From: Corynebacterium tuberculostearicum SK141
Lineage (GTDB): Bacteria; Actinomycetota; Actinomycetes; Mycobacteriales; Mycobacteriaceae
NCBI RefSeq assembly: GCF_000175635.1
Contig: NZ_ACVP01000027.1
Location: forward strand, 1-64,000
Reading direction: 5' to 3'
DNA length: 64,000 nt
A program made the translations under genes and the position numbers. The notes beneath the pieces were generated by a model. That model did not search any database. It had not been told where the DNA came from and saw nothing but the letters and a program-made list of their open reading frames with translations. This document shows, piece by piece, positions 1-12,321 of the stretch; position 1 is the first letter of the stretch, and each line of letters begins with the position of its first letter.

Positions 1-22
1 GGTTCGGCCAAGGCGCTAAGGC

Positions 23-874
<852 letters not shown>

Positions 875-1507
875 CTACTGCAGTGGGCCGAGCGTGATGA
901 ATTTATTCCACGTCTCCCACTCATCTTGCAGGCGGGCGCGCTCGTGGGGTGGGGTAGCGGTGCCGTCGATAAGCGCGGCATCAATCATGAGCACGCCATT
1001 GTCAAAGAACAACGCGGCGTGCCCCGAGGCGCCATGGCGCAGTACCGGAACCAAGTTCAACCCATCGAAGGACAAGCGAGCATTGGGCCGCACATCCAGC
1101 CCGGCAATGGCGGCGAGGGTAGGAGCCAAGTCAATAGGGGAGACTAGCTCGTTATTCTCCCCGTTTTCCGCCACGCCCGGCCATAGCACCGACATGGGGG
1201 CATTTCCGCCCAGCAGGGAGCAGACGGCAATGACGCCTTCAACCTGGTCGAGTTCCTCCAAGCTGGGCTGTTCTAGCAAGCGAAAGACGTCTTCACCGGC
1301 AGGGTGCGTGTCTTCGCGGACCTCATAGCCCACCCCAGCAAAAACCTCGCTGATGCGCGTGGTGGCTTGGCGCTGTGGGTACTGCCCGGTCAGGGTACCG
1401 CGGCGGGAGTCCGCATAGGTTTCCGAAGGCACCCACGTGTTATTAAAACGAACGCCGCGCAGTGCGGTCTCCGGCGCATGGTCAAAGGTCGCAAGAGTGA
1501 TATCCAT
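875..1507 (-). CDS. Degenerate sulfatase-like protein (alkaline phosphatase superfamily fragment)
   Basis: A 210-residue protein, less than half the length of a normal sulfatase. The C-terminal half carries a clear sulfatase signature: SPIDLAPTLAAIAGL followed by a FDGLNLVPVL stretch. The N-terminal part has DSRRGTLTGQYPQR, which aligns with the CxPSRxxLLTGRYP formylglycine motif. The position of the modified Cys/Ser is a Tyr, and the upstream metal-binding Asp pair is absent. Catalysis by the usual mechanism therefore looks impossible. A TAGAAT hexamer ends seven bases before the ATG, supporting this start and a leaderless transcript. It may be a decayed sulfatase or a repurposed fold. Confidence 0.65.
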   Translation of the reverse strand: MDITLATFDHAPETALRGVRFNNTWVPSETYADSRRGTLTGQYPQRQATTRISEVFAGVGYEVREDTHPAGEDVFRLLEQPSLEELDQVEGVIAVCSLLGGNAPMSVLWPGVAENGENNELVSPIDLAPTLAAIAGLDVRPNARLSFDGLNLVPVLRHGASGHAALFFDNGVLMIDAALIDGTATPPHERARLQDEWETWNKFITLGPLQ

Positions 1508-1575
1508 GGACTCAATTCTAGGCTTGCCGACGCCCCCTACGGCGAACTTTGCTCACAGAAATCACCGCCGCGGTT

Positions 1576-2268
1576 CTAGTCGAGCTCTAGTCCCTCGATG
1601 CCGTGCATCGTCACGGTCTCTGAGAGTGGCGCGCGGCCAGGAGCCGTGTTGAAGACTGGGCTCGATTCATCGGCCGTACCAAAGGTAATGGCGGTGACCA
1701 GCTTGTATTCCTCGTCCACGCCGAGGAATTCACGTGCGGTTGGCGCAATCAGGGAAATCATGCCCTGCGGGATGCCGTGGTAGCCGTGTGCCTCGAGGGA
1801 AAGCAGGAAGTTTTCGGTGTAGGTTCCCTGGTCAAAGGCGGCGCGGATGCGGTCGCCCATCGGCGGGATAAAAAGCAGCACCGCATGGGGCGCGCCAAAG
1901 AAGCGCAGGTTTTCGCGGATGAACTCCATGCGGCCTTCTTTATCCTCGCGCTTAATGCCAAGCAGCCCGTACATTTTGGCGGCCAGTTCCTGGGAACGCT
2001 GGGGATGGATGCCCTCACCATAATCGGTGGTGAAGTCCGGGCTAAGGCCGTTGGTATCGAATTCCTTGATCAGTGCGGCGCTAAGCTCCTTGAGCTTTTC
2101 TCCGCCCACCACGTGCACGTTCCACGGCTGGGTATTGGAGTTGGACGGTGCGGATTGAGCGTCCTCCAAAACCTGCTTGATGTCTTCAACCGGCATGGGC
2201 TCCGGCAGGAACGCGCGGGGAGAATGGCGACTGCGGATGAATTCGGAATACTTATTCGAGGAAGTCAT
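1576..2268 (-). CDS. Nitroreductase family protein
   Basis: A 230-residue FMN-dependent oxidoreductase of the NfsB/FRase type. The N-terminal FMN phosphate-binding segment SRHSPRAF and the typical SAPSNSNTQPW motif are present, and the later GIPQGM region fits the family. Such enzymes reduce nitroaromatics, quinones or flavins with NAD(P)H; the physiological substrate is unknown. The start at 2268 (MTSSNKY) was preferred over the upstream in-frame ATG at 2289. A TAGGGT hexamer ends exactly seven bases before it, the leaderless spacing seen at many genes here. It is a stand-alone gene upstream of the sulfatase-like gene. Confidence 0.88.
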   Translation of the reverse strand: MTSSNKYSEFIRSRHSPRAFLPEPMPVEDIKQVLEDAQSAPSNSNTQPWNVHVVGGEKLKELSAALIKEFDTNGLSPDFTTDYGEGIHPQRSQELAAKMYGLLGIKREDKEGRMEFIRENLRFFGAPHAVLLFIPPMGDRIRAAFDQGTYTENFLLSLEAHGYHGIPQGMISLIAPTAREFLGVDEEYKLVTAITFGTADESSPVFNTAPGRAPLSETVTMHGIEGLELD

Positions 2269-2386
2269 GCGCGCCACCCTACACATCATCGCATGTGTCT
2301 GCCTTAAACCAAGCGTGGCCAGCGCGGGTGAGCGGGTCTGGGGTAGGTAAAACGAAAAAATCGCCCACCTGAACGATGAGCGAAAA

Positions 2387-2461
2387 TGGAGGGAATGACG
2401 GGAATCGAACCCGCGTCTTCAGCTTGGAAGGCTGAGGTATTAGCCACTATACGACATTCCC
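2387..2461 (-). tRNA. tRNA-Gly (anticodon UCC)
   Basis: Reading the minus strand, the acceptor stem GGGAATG/CATTCCC, the T-loop sequence GGGTTCGATTCCC and the anticodon loop CTTCCAA on a TCAGC/GCTGA stem are all present. The anticodon is UCC. The discriminator T and a genomically encoded CCA follow, so the gene with CCA is 75 bases. Confidence 0.95.
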
Positions 2462-2582
2462 ACAGCGCGCTATTGAACGCTGCGCCATACTTTAGCGCAC
2501 GCGGGGGCAAAAATGAAAATAGGGAACTAGGGTGGCGCTTGAGCCGTTGTTATAAGAGGAATGGCCCTACCAATAGAAAGCG

Positions 2583-3407
2583 ATGATCGTAGTGGGAATT
2601 TTGCTCCTTGTGCTGGCAGTCGGCGGAGGCGCGTGGTTTATGTCTTCGCACAACTCCCAAAAACGCCGCGAGGAACGAGAAGCACAGCAATTGGCCGATG
2701 CACAAGCTGACGCTCGCCGGTGGATTGAACGCCTGGGCGGCCAAGTAATGCAGATTTCTGGCACAGACTCTGCCTCCCAGCAGGCAATGGCCGATGCGTC
2801 CGAGCGTTTCACGGCAGCTAACTCGGCGATTTCGCGCGCCACCACCGCAAAGCAGGCAAACCTAGCGCGTGAGTCCGCTTTGGAGGGCATGCATTATGTG
2901 AATGCTGCGCGCGAGATTATGGGCATGAACCCAGGCCCAGAACTGCCGCCGCTCGAGGGGCAGCGCGCCGCCGGCAAGGTGACGGAAAAGCGCACGGTGG
3001 AAACGAATGGCCAGCAGATTACTGCCTCGCCGTATGCTTCCGCGGATACCCCGAACTACTACCCAGGCGGAACCGTGGCCGGCCGTCCGGTTCCGGCGGG
3101 TTGGTATTCCCGTCCATGGTGGGCTGATGCATTGCAGACCGGCGTGTGGATGGTGGGCTACTCCATGATGTTTAATGCTCTGTTCTCCGGCATGTCCGGC
3201 ATTGGCTATTCCGCAGCTGCCGCAGAAAGCGGCGACTGGGGTGGAGCCGATGACATGGGTGGTGCTGGCGACATGGGCGGTGACGCTGGAGATGCTGGCG
3301 ACGTCGGTGACATGGGCGGCGGCGATGACGGCGGCGGCCTATTTGATGGCCTTGGCGATGGCGATGGCGGCGGATTCTTTGACGGAATGTTTGATTTCGA
3401 TTTCTAG
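2583..3407 (+). CDS. Membrane-anchored protein with coiled-coil and Gly/Asp-rich tail (DUF1542-like)
   Basis: A 274-residue protein with an N-terminal transmembrane helix (about residues 2-20) directly followed by a charged, Ala/Gln/Glu-rich predicted coiled coil (about 25-60). A Trp/Tyr-rich segment follows (GWYSRPWWADAL). The last 60 residues consist almost only of Gly, Asp, Met and Ala in GGD-type repeats ending FDFDF. It resembles corynebacterial proteins annotated DUF1542, which have no established function. The helix suggests membrane tethering with the bulk either outside or cytosolic. It lies between two tRNA genes, upstream of tig, with no close operon partner. The start has only a weak ribosome binding site. 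Confidence 0.8.
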   Translation: MIVVGILLLVLAVGGGAWFMSSHNSQKRREEREAQQLADAQADARRWIERLGGQVMQISGTDSASQQAMADASERFTAANSAISRATTAKQANLARESALEGMHYVNAAREIMGMNPGPELPPLEGQRAAGKVTEKRTVETNGQQITASPYASADTPNYYPGGTVAGRPVPAGWYSRPWWADALQTGVWMVGYSMMFNALFSGMSGIGYSAAAAESGDWGGADDMGGAGDMGGDAGDAGDVGDMGGGDDGGGLFDGLGDGDGGGFFDGMFDFDF

Positions 3408-3541
3408 CCGCTAGGCTGTCAAAAGCGGCCTCTGTGCTGCGTTGATTCCATTAAGTGGGGGTCCGTTTAGGAGATTTAAAACGGACACGGTACACTGTCT
3501 CAGGTATGCAACGCAGCCAAGGCAACTTGGTGGCCTACATA

Positions 3542-3615
3542 CGGGGCGTGGCGCAGTTTGGTAGCGCACCTGCTTTGGGAGCAGGGGGTCGCAGGTTCAA
3601 ATCCTGTCGCCCCGA
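3542..3615 (+). tRNA. tRNA-Pro (anticodon UGG)
   Basis: Acceptor stem CGGGGCG/CGCCCCG, D-arm GGCGCAGTTTGGTAGCGC, anticodon loop TTTGGGA giving UGG, T-arm GCAGGTTCAAATCCTGT and discriminator A are all present. CCA is not encoded. A strong terminator follows five bases later. Confidence 0.96.
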
Positions 3616-3620
3616 CGTAT

Positions 3621-3664
3621 GGGGGTCTGGAAATGCCCTAATAAGGATTTCCGGACCCCCTTTA
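3621..3664 (+). terminator. Rho-independent terminator after tRNA-Pro
   Basis: A 14-bp stem (GGGGGTCTGGAAAT paired with ATTTCCGGACCCCC, one G-U pair) with a 12-base loop is followed by TTT. It ends the tRNA-Pro transcript ahead of tig. Confidence 0.85.
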
Positions 3665-3705
3665 AGTTTATGTACGTAAAACAATGAAGCCAGGGAGATT
3701 CACTC

Positions 3706-5064
3706 GTGAAGACCACCGTAGACAAGCTGAGCGATACCCGCGTTAAGCTCACCGTCAACGTTCCGTTTGCGGAGCTGGACCAGGAAATCGATCAAGCTTA
3801 CGCGGCAATCGCGCAGCAGGTTTCTATTCCAGGTTTCCGTAAGGGCAAGGCACCGCGCCAGCTTATTGACGCTCGCTTCGGCCGCGGCCCCATCCTGGAG
3901 CAGGTTGTCAACGACATGCTGCCTTCCCGTTACGAGCAGGCAGTCAAGGAAAACGATCTGAAGGTCATCGGCCAGCCGGACGTTGACATTTCCAAGATCG
4001 AAGACAAGGACTTTGTGGAGTTCACCGCCGAGGTTGATATCCGCCCTGAGTTCGAGATTCCGGACTTCTCCAAGATCTCCGTTACCGTTCCGGCCCTGAA
4101 GGCTGACGAAGAGGACGTCGACAAGGCTCTGGAGGAGCTGGCAGAGCGCTTCGGTGAGCTCAAGGACACCAAGCGCAAGATGAAGACCGGCGACTACGCC
4201 ATCATCGACATTACCGCTGAGATCGACGGCGAGAAGATTGAAGATGCTTCCACCGAGGGCCTCTCCTACCGCATCGGTGACGATGACCTCATCAAGGGTC
4301 TGGACACCGCCCTGCGCGGCATGAAGACCGGTGAGGATAACGAGTTCACCTCCACCATCCAGTCCGGTGAGCACAAGGATGAAGAGGCCACCATCAAGGT
4401 CCACGTCCAGCAGTCCAAGGAGCGCAAGCTGCCGGCTATGGACGATGAGTTCGCTCAGATGGCTTCTGAGTTCGACACCATGGACGAGCTGCGTGAATCC
4501 ACCAAGACCCAGGTGGAGGAGACCAAGAAGGCTGAGCAGGCTGCACAGATCCGCGATGAGGTTCTGAAGTCCGCACTGTCCGAGGTTGAATTCGAGCTGC
4601 CGCAGTCCGTAGTTGACGAGCAGGCTCACTCCCAGCTGCACCAGATCCTGGGCCAGCTGGCTCACGATGAGAAGGCACTGGCTCAGCTGCTTGAGGCACA
4701 GGGCACCTCTCGCGAGGAGTTTGATAAGCAGACTCGCGAGCAGGCAGAAGAGTCCGTCCGCACCCAGCTGTTCCTCGACGCTGTAGCAGAGAAGGAAGAG
4801 CCGGAAGTCTCCCAGCAGGAGCTGACCGACCACATCCTGTTCACCGCTCAGTCCTACGGCATGGACCCGAACCAGTTCATCCAGCAGCTGCAGTCCAACG
4901 GCCAGATCGCTAACCTCTTCTCTGACGTGCGCCGTGGCAAGGCACTGGCTGCCGCTATCTGCCGCACCACCGTCAAGGATGAAGAGGGAAACGACGTGGA
5001 CGTTGACCAGTACTTCGGTGAAATCGAAGAAGAGGACGCTGCAGAAGCTTCCGAGGAGAAGTAA
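3706..5064 (+). CDS. tig: Trigger factor (ribosome-associated chaperone and peptidyl-prolyl isomerase)
   Basis: A 452-residue cytosolic chaperone that binds the ribosome exit tunnel near L23 and shields nascent chains. The ribosome-binding signature GFRKGK is at residues 43-48. A FKBP-type isomerase domain spans roughly residues 150-240 ([14 protein letters not shown] onward), followed by the long helical C-terminal arms and an acidic tail rich in Glu/Asp. The length is normal. The ATG at 3706 is preceded by CAGGGAG at good spacing. It has its own terminators on both sides, so it is monocistronic. tig upstream of clpP1P2 and clpX is the common bacterial arrangement, although here other genes intervene. 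Confidence 0.97.
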   Translation: MKTTVDKLSDTRVKLTVNVPFAELDQEIDQAYAAIAQQVSIPGFRKGKAPRQLIDARFGRGPILEQVVNDMLPSRYEQAVKENDLKVIGQPDVDISKIEDKDFVEFTAEVDIRPEFEIPDFSKISVTVPALKADEEDVDKALEELAERFGELKDTKRKMKTGDYAIIDITAEIDGEKIEDASTEGLSYRIGDDDLIKGLDTALRGMKTGEDNEFTSTIQSGEHKDEEATIKVHVQQSKERKLPAMDDEFAQMASEFDTMDELRESTKTQVEETKKAEQAAQIRDEVLKSALSEVEFELPQSVVDEQAHSQLHQILGQLAHDEKALAQLLEAQGTSREEFDKQTREQAEESVRTQLFLDAVAEKEEPEVSQQELTDHILFTAQSYGMDPNQFIQQLQSNGQIANLFSDVRRGKALAAAICRTTVKDEEGNDVDVDQYFGEIEEEDAAEASEEK

Positions 5065-5115
5065 TCTCCCGCTTGTAACGCGCTGCTGCCACATGTGTGG
5101 TGGCGAGCGCGCATG

Positions 5116-5162
5116 AAACCCCGGATTCAGGTAACTCAAGGATGAGCCTGAATCCGGGGTTT
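5116..5162 (+). terminator. Terminator after tig
   Basis: A 16-bp perfect stem (AAACCCCGGATTCAGG with CCTGAATCCGGGGTTT), 15-base loop. The A-run and T-run at the two feet allow function in either direction. Confidence 0.88.
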
Positions 5163-5237
5163 GTGTCATTGTGAACGCCCTCTAGGAGTCTTTGAGTACT
5201 TCGAAGAGGGCATGATGTGTGTTGGCTGGGGATACCG

Positions 5238-5819
5238 CTAGCCGTTCTTGGCTCTAAAGGCCTCGTCGGTCAACTGCAGGAAGCGCATAACGTAATCCTT
5301 GACAAAGTCTGCGGTACGTTGATTGAGATGTCCGGACTCTTCGAAAAGGGTGGGGGATTGGCCCAGAAATACTTCGGGCTGACCAGGGAGCGGCATGTCG
5401 AAGTAGGACAGAGCGAGGCGAAGGTTCTTCTGTGAACTGTAGCCGCCCATGCGGCCTACAGAGTGGCTAATGATACCTACGGGAAGGTTCTTCCACGCCA
5501 CATCTGAGTTGGGTTTAGAGCCGATGTCCACTGCGTTTTTGAGGCAGGCAGGGATAGTGCGGTTGTTCTCTGGCGTAATGAAGAGGATCCCGCTCGAGTT
5601 CTTGATGGTCTCGCGAAAGGTGGTGTACTCAGCCGGAGTGGGCTTGTCCGTGACGGCGGGGTCATCGTAGTCGAAGTCATAGAGCGGCAAGTCACGGATT
5701 TCCACGATGTTTGCCTCGTAGCCTTCAGGGATCATCGTGAGCACCTCGTGTGCAATCTTGCGTGCAAATGACTCTCGGCGCAGGCTGCCGACGATAACGC
5801 TGATATGTGGGGTGGTCAT
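5238..5819 (-). CDS. NAD(P)H-dependent FMN reductase, flavodoxin-like fold
   Basis: A 193-residue flavoprotein of the NADPH-dependent FMN reductase family (SsuE/ChrR/YieF-like). It shows the flavin phosphate-binding loop GSLRRES at residues 11-17 and the ITPENN segment that contacts the isoalloxazine ring. It reduces FMN or a flavoprotein with NAD(P)H. It is the last gene of a minus-strand series nrdI-nrdE-nrdF-unknown. NrdI is itself a flavodoxin needing a reductant to support manganese cofactor assembly in NrdF, so a role as the NrdI reductase is an attractive inference. A GAAAGAAGG ribosome binding site precedes the ATG. Confidence 0.85.
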   Translation of the reverse strand: MTTPHISVIVGSLRRESFARKIAHEVLTMIPEGYEANIVEIRDLPLYDFDYDDPAVTDKPTPAEYTTFRETIKNSSGILFITPENNRTIPACLKNAVDIGSKPNSDVAWKNLPVGIISHSVGRMGGYSSQKNLRLALSYFDMPLPGQPEVFLGQSPTLFEESGHLNQRTADFVKDYVMRFLQLTDEAFRAKNG

Positions 5820-5858
5820 GGTAAACCTTCTTTCTTAGTTGGGTGTAGGGAGACGTGG

Positions 5859-9388
<3,530 letters not shown>

Positions 9389-9438
9389 TGTGTTTTCCAA
9401 TCTGTGTGATGCGGATGTGTTCTTCATCTTGTGGGGGA

Positions 9439-9876
9439 TTAATGGGGTGTCATCGTTAGCTGCTTTTGCTGCTCCCAAAACTTCTGAAGGCCCTGCTTTA
9501 CGGCGGCGATGTCCTTCTGGGTGCCGAGAAGCTCGAAGTGATACAGCTCCGGTACGTGGCACTTGGCGGAAATGATGCGTCCGGCGACGCAGTAAGCACT
9601 TCCGAAGTTGGTATTCCCTGAGGTAATAACGCCCCGGATAAAGGAGCGGTTGATTGGGTCATTGAGGAAGTCGATGACCTGTTTGGGGACTGCGCGTTTG
9701 AGCGAGCCGCCGCCGTAGGTGGGAACGATGAGTACGTACGGGTGTGAAACCTGGATCATCCCGGTTTTCTTGGGGCGCAGTGGAATGCGCACCGCGGGTC
9801 TATCTAAGCGTTCGACGAATCTTTTCGTGTTCTCTGAAACGCTGGAAAAGTACACCAAATCTGGTGAGTCTGACAT
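9439..9876 (-). CDS. nrdI: NrdI flavodoxin, class Ib ribonucleotide reductase assembly protein
   Basis: A 145-residue flavodoxin-like protein. The [16 protein letters not shown] phosphate loop at the N-terminus and the PTYGGGSL and GNTNFG flavin loops are diagnostic. Reduced NrdI supplies the oxidant needed to build the Mn(III)2-tyrosyl radical of NrdF. The start at 9876 (MSDSPDL) has AGCAGG at good spacing; an upstream ATG at 9906 is less likely. It is the first gene of the nrdI-nrdE-nrdF series and lies just downstream of the tandem palindromes at 9936-9977. Confidence 0.93.
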   Translation of the reverse strand: MSDSPDLVYFSSVSENTKRFVERLDRPAVRIPLRPKKTGMIQVSHPYVLIVPTYGGGSLKRAVPKQVIDFLNDPINRSFIRGVITSGNTNFGSAYCVAGRIISAKCHVPELYHFELLGTQKDIAAVKQGLQKFWEQQKQLTMTPH

Positions 9877-9935
9877 AGCAATCCTGCTCATCCTGGCCTT
9901 AGCCATAAGTGGGATAGGTGATATTCGAAAAGACT

Positions 9936-9977
9936 AACTACGCAATGCCGTAGTTGCAACTACGGTCTAACGTAGTT
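9936..9977. promoter_or_regulatory. Two tandem 20-bp palindromes upstream of nrdI (candidate operator)
   Basis: The half-site AACTACG followed by six bases and CGTAGTT occurs twice without mismatch, at 9936-9955 and 9958-9977. The centres are 22 bp apart, two helical turns. The inner halves also form a perfect 16-bp palindrome, CGTAGTTGCAACTACG (9949-9964). The site lies between the metalloregulator gene and nrdI and is a strong candidate operator for nrdIEF. The binding protein is unknown; the adjacent MntR-type regulator or NrdR are candidates, though the site does not resemble the NrdR boxes I know. Confidence 0.7.
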
Positions 9978-10021
9978 TTGAAAAGGGCAGGTGAGAGCAG
10001 GATTAATGCAAAGGGGAATGT

Positions 10022-10702
10022 CTAAAGGTTGTGGTGTGCTACAAACACTGCGTCGGTAGCTGGGCGTCCAAGTGCTACCCACTGAGTGCCGCCGGCCACC
10101 TGTATTTCGAGAGAATCTGAAAAGGGCGCTCCCTCGCGCGTGCTAAGAACAGCCCCAGTGACAATGCCGCGCTCTTCAAGGAACTTCAGCAGTTGTGGGT
10201 CGGAATCAGAAATGCGTTCCACGGTCACCTGCGATTGTGCACCGCTGTCGGTGAGGCGATGCGCACTGGGGATGGTGATCTGTCCATCAACCGTAGGGAT
10301 AGGATCGCCGTGCGGATCCCTAGTGGGGTAATCAAGGAACTTATCCACACGTTCTATGAGCATGTCAGACACCGCGTGTTCGAGATTTTCGGCTTCATTA
10401 TGGACTTCGTCCCAGGTGTAGCCCAATGCTTGAACCAAAAAAGACTCAAGCAATCGGTGACGGCGCACCATGACCAATGCGTACTGCCTGCCAAGTTCGG
10501 TTAACTCCACAGAGCCATAGGGCGTGTGTGACACGAGCCCTTGCTTCGCCATTTTGCGCACTGCATCGGAAACCGAGGAGAGCTTGAGTCCCAGCTGTTT
10601 CGCTATAAGCGTGGCGGTAACGGGCTCGGATGACCATTCCTTTAGCCCCCAGATAGCTTTCAAATAGTTCTGGGTACTGGTGGACAGCTCGGAAACAGAC
10701 AT
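10022..10702 (-). CDS. mntR: DtxR/MntR-family metal-dependent transcriptional repressor, probably Mn-sensing
   Basis: A 226-residue regulator with N-terminal winged helix (about residues 1-75), dimerisation/metal domain (about 80-140) and a C-terminal FeoA/SH3-like domain. Candidate ligands are H82, E86, H101, E105, E108 and H109. The residue equivalent to Cys102 of DtxR is Glu (E105), as in manganese-sensing MntR proteins. The first-helix ligand position is Asn12 rather than Asp or Met. A TAACAT hexamer ends six bases before the ATG. It stands directly upstream of, and codirectional with, the Mn-dependent nrdIEF genes. The symbol is a prediction. Confidence 0.82.
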   Translation of the reverse strand: MSVSELSTSTQNYLKAIWGLKEWSSEPVTATLIAKQLGLKLSSVSDAVRKMAKQGLVSHTPYGSVELTELGRQYALVMVRRHRLLESFLVQALGYTWDEVHNEAENLEHAVSDMLIERVDKFLDYPTRDPHGDPIPTVDGQITIPSAHRLTDSGAQSQVTVERISDSDPQLLKFLEERGIVTGAVLSTREGAPFSDSLEIQVAGGTQWVALGRPATDAVFVAHHNL

Positions 10703-10748
10703 GAGTAAATGTTAACCCAGCTTCCGTGTGCGCCTTTGGCGCTGTGGC

Positions 10749-10766
10749 CCAACGCTCATAGCGAAC
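10749..10766. promoter_or_regulatory. ClgR-type operator upstream of clpP1
   Basis: CGCTCATAGCGAAC with four upstream bases fits, at all but one position, the C. glutamicum ClgR consensus as I recall it (WNNWCGCYNANRGCGWWS). ClgR is a known activator of clpP1P2 in corynebacteria. The site lies about 18 bp upstream of the SigH-type -35 element, a suitable activator position. Confidence 0.65.
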
Positions 10767-10783
10767 AGAGGCCAAGTTTGAGA

Positions 10784-10809
10784 GGAATGCCGGTAAGGTG
10801 GGGCCAGTT
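10784..10809 (+). promoter_or_regulatory. SigH-type (ECF) promoter of clpP1-clpP2
   Basis: GGAAT (10784-10788), an 18-base spacer and GTT (10807-10809) match the corynebacterial SigH promoter pattern GGAAT-N18-21-GTT. clpP1P2 is a known SigH target in C. glutamicum, so heat and thiol stress control is likely here too. Confidence 0.65.
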
Positions 10810-10840
10810 AAAGCATTCTTCACTTGAAGGAGAACCACTA

Positions 10841-11440
10841 ATGTCTGAGAAGATTTCAATGAACTCGTCGTCTACGGGTATGAATCTGAGCGATAGCGTG
10901 TACGAGCGCCTGTTGCGCGAGCGCATTATCTTCCTGGGAACCCAGGTCGATGATGAGATTGCGAACAAGCTGTGCGCCCAGATCCTCCTGCTGTCCGCCG
11001 AGGACCCCACTCGCGACATTTCGCTCTACATCAACTCCCCGGGTGGCTCTGTCACTGCGGGCATGGCTATTTATGACACCATGAAGTACTCGCCGTGCGA
11101 TATTGCCACGTACGGCATGGGCCTGGCTGCCTCCATGGGTCAGTTCCTGCTTTCCGGCGGCACCAAGGGCAAGCGCTACGCTCTGCCGCACGCGCGCATT
11201 ATGATGCACCAGCCTTCCGCTGGTGTCGGTGGTACCGCTGCGGATATCGCGATCCAGGCTGAGCAGTTTGCTCAGACTAAGCGCGAGATGGCCGAGCTCA
11301 TTGCAGAGCACACCGGCCAGACTTTTGAGCAGATCACCAAAGACTCCGATCGTGACCGTTGGATGACCGCACAGCAGGCTAAGGACTACGGCATTGTTGA
11401 CCATGTCATTGAGTCCGTTAACGGTCCGCTGAGCAACTAG
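10841..11440 (+). CDS. clpP1: ATP-dependent Clp protease proteolytic subunit ClpP1
   Basis: A 199-residue serine peptidase that forms the proteolytic chamber used by ClpX and ClpC. The catalytic Ser98 lies in GLAASMGQ and His123 in MMHQPSAG; the Asp is in the following DSDRDRWM region. The ATG at 10841 has GAAGGAG eight bases upstream; the longer frame would overlap the promoter elements. It is followed after 20 bases by clpP2. In actinobacteria ClpP1 and ClpP2 assemble as a mixed two-ring tetradecamer, and both genes are needed. Confidence 0.96.
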   Translation: MSEKISMNSSSTGMNLSDSVYERLLRERIIFLGTQVDDEIANKLCAQILLLSAEDPTRDISLYINSPGGSVTAGMAIYDTMKYSPCDIATYGMGLAASMGQFLLSGGTKGKRYALPHARIMMHQPSAGVGGTAADIAIQAEQFAQTKREMAELIAEHTGQTFEQITKDSDRDRWMTAQQAKDYGIVDHVIESVNGPLSN

Positions 11441-11460
11441 GGAATAAGGAGAAAATCACT

Positions 11461-12084
11461 ATGAATCAATCCCAGATGCCAAGTTCCCGCTACGTTCTGC
11501 CGTCCTTCATTGAGCAGTCCGCACAGGGCACTAAGGAAACCAACCCATACTCCAAGCTTTTTGAAGAGCGCATCATCTTCCTGGGGACCCAGGTGGATGA
11601 TACTTCCGCCAATGACATCATGGCGCAGTTGCTAGTCCTGGAAAGCCAAGACCCGGACCGTGACATCACCATGTACATCAACTCGCCGGGTGGTTCCTTT
11701 ACCGCGCTGATGGCTATTTATGACACCATGCGCTACGTGCGTCCTGACGTTCAGACCGTGTGCTTGGGCCAGGCTGCTTCCGCAGCAGCAGTGCTCCTAG
11801 CTGCGGGGGCACCGGGCAAGCGCGCAGCGCTGCCAAACTCCCGCGTGCTTATCCACCAGCCGGCGACCCAGGGTACCCAAGGCCAGGTTTCTGACTTGGA
11901 GATCCAGGCCGCCGAGATTGAGCGCATGCGTAAGCTGATGGAAACCACCCTGTCTGAGCACACTGGTCGTACCGCTGAGCAGATCCGCATTGACACTGAC
12001 CGCGATAAGATTCTGACCGCTCAGGAGGCCGTCGAATACGGCATCATCGATACGGTCTTTGATTACCGCAAGCTCAACGCTTAA
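11461..12084 (+). CDS. clpP2: ATP-dependent Clp protease proteolytic subunit ClpP2
   Basis: A 207-residue partner of ClpP1 with catalytic Ser107 (in GQAASAAAV) and His132 (in LIHQPATQG). The N-terminal extension of about 30 residues before FEERIIFLG is usual for actinobacterial ClpP2 and includes a processed propeptide in relatives. A GGAATAAGGAGAA sequence precedes the ATG. It is cotranscribed with clpP1 and ended by a strong terminator. Confidence 0.96.
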   Translation: MNQSQMPSSRYVLPSFIEQSAQGTKETNPYSKLFEERIIFLGTQVDDTSANDIMAQLLVLESQDPDRDITMYINSPGGSFTALMAIYDTMRYVRPDVQTVCLGQAASAAAVLLAAGAPGKRAALPNSRVLIHQPATQGTQGQVSDLEIQAAEIERMRKLMETTLSEHTGRTAEQIRIDTDRDKILTAQEAVEYGIIDTVFDYRKLNA

Positions 12085-12107
12085 TTTGGAATAACTTATT
12101 CCACGTG

Positions 12108-12152
12108 GCCCCTGCCGCGCAGCCGGATTCCGGTTGCGCGGCAGGGGCTTTT
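12108..12152 (+). terminator. Terminator after clpP2
   Basis: A GC-rich stem, GCCCCTGCCGCGCA against TGCGCGGCAGGGGC, followed by TTTT. Confidence 0.9.
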
Positions 12153-12273
12153 GGCATTGTGGGGCAGGGAAGGGGCAAAGCCCTGCTAAATCTTGCTGCA
12201 CCCGAATGGGGTAATGCTCTCTGCGCAATATCTGCAGGTCGTTCGGTTTATTTCTATCGTGCGACACTAAACT

Positions 12274-12279
12274 TATAAT
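12274..12279 (+). promoter_or_regulatory. -10 element of the POT transporter gene
   Basis: A perfect TATAAT stands 43 bases upstream of the ATG, in a 170-base gap after the clpP terminator. No convincing -35 hexamer is seen at the normal distance. Confidence 0.5.
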
Positions 12280-12321
12280 GGCCGATTTGTGATTTAGGCC
12301 TCCAAGTGGTCAGATGTTTTC

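Noticed and set aside
3700-5169. A 489-codon minus-strand frame opposite tig
   Set aside because: It mirrors the whole trigger factor gene and reads as a Leu/Val/Asp-rich shadow without any domain. The plus strand is a clear protein.
5172-5212. GCCCTCT/AGAGGGC inverted repeat between tig and the FMN reductase gene
   Set aside because: The loop is about 27 bases and no T-run follows on either strand, so it is a poor terminator candidate.
10337-10345. Single DnaA box sequence inside the metalloregulator gene
   Set aside because: An isolated nonamer within a coding region is expected by chance, unlike the inverted pair before comEA.
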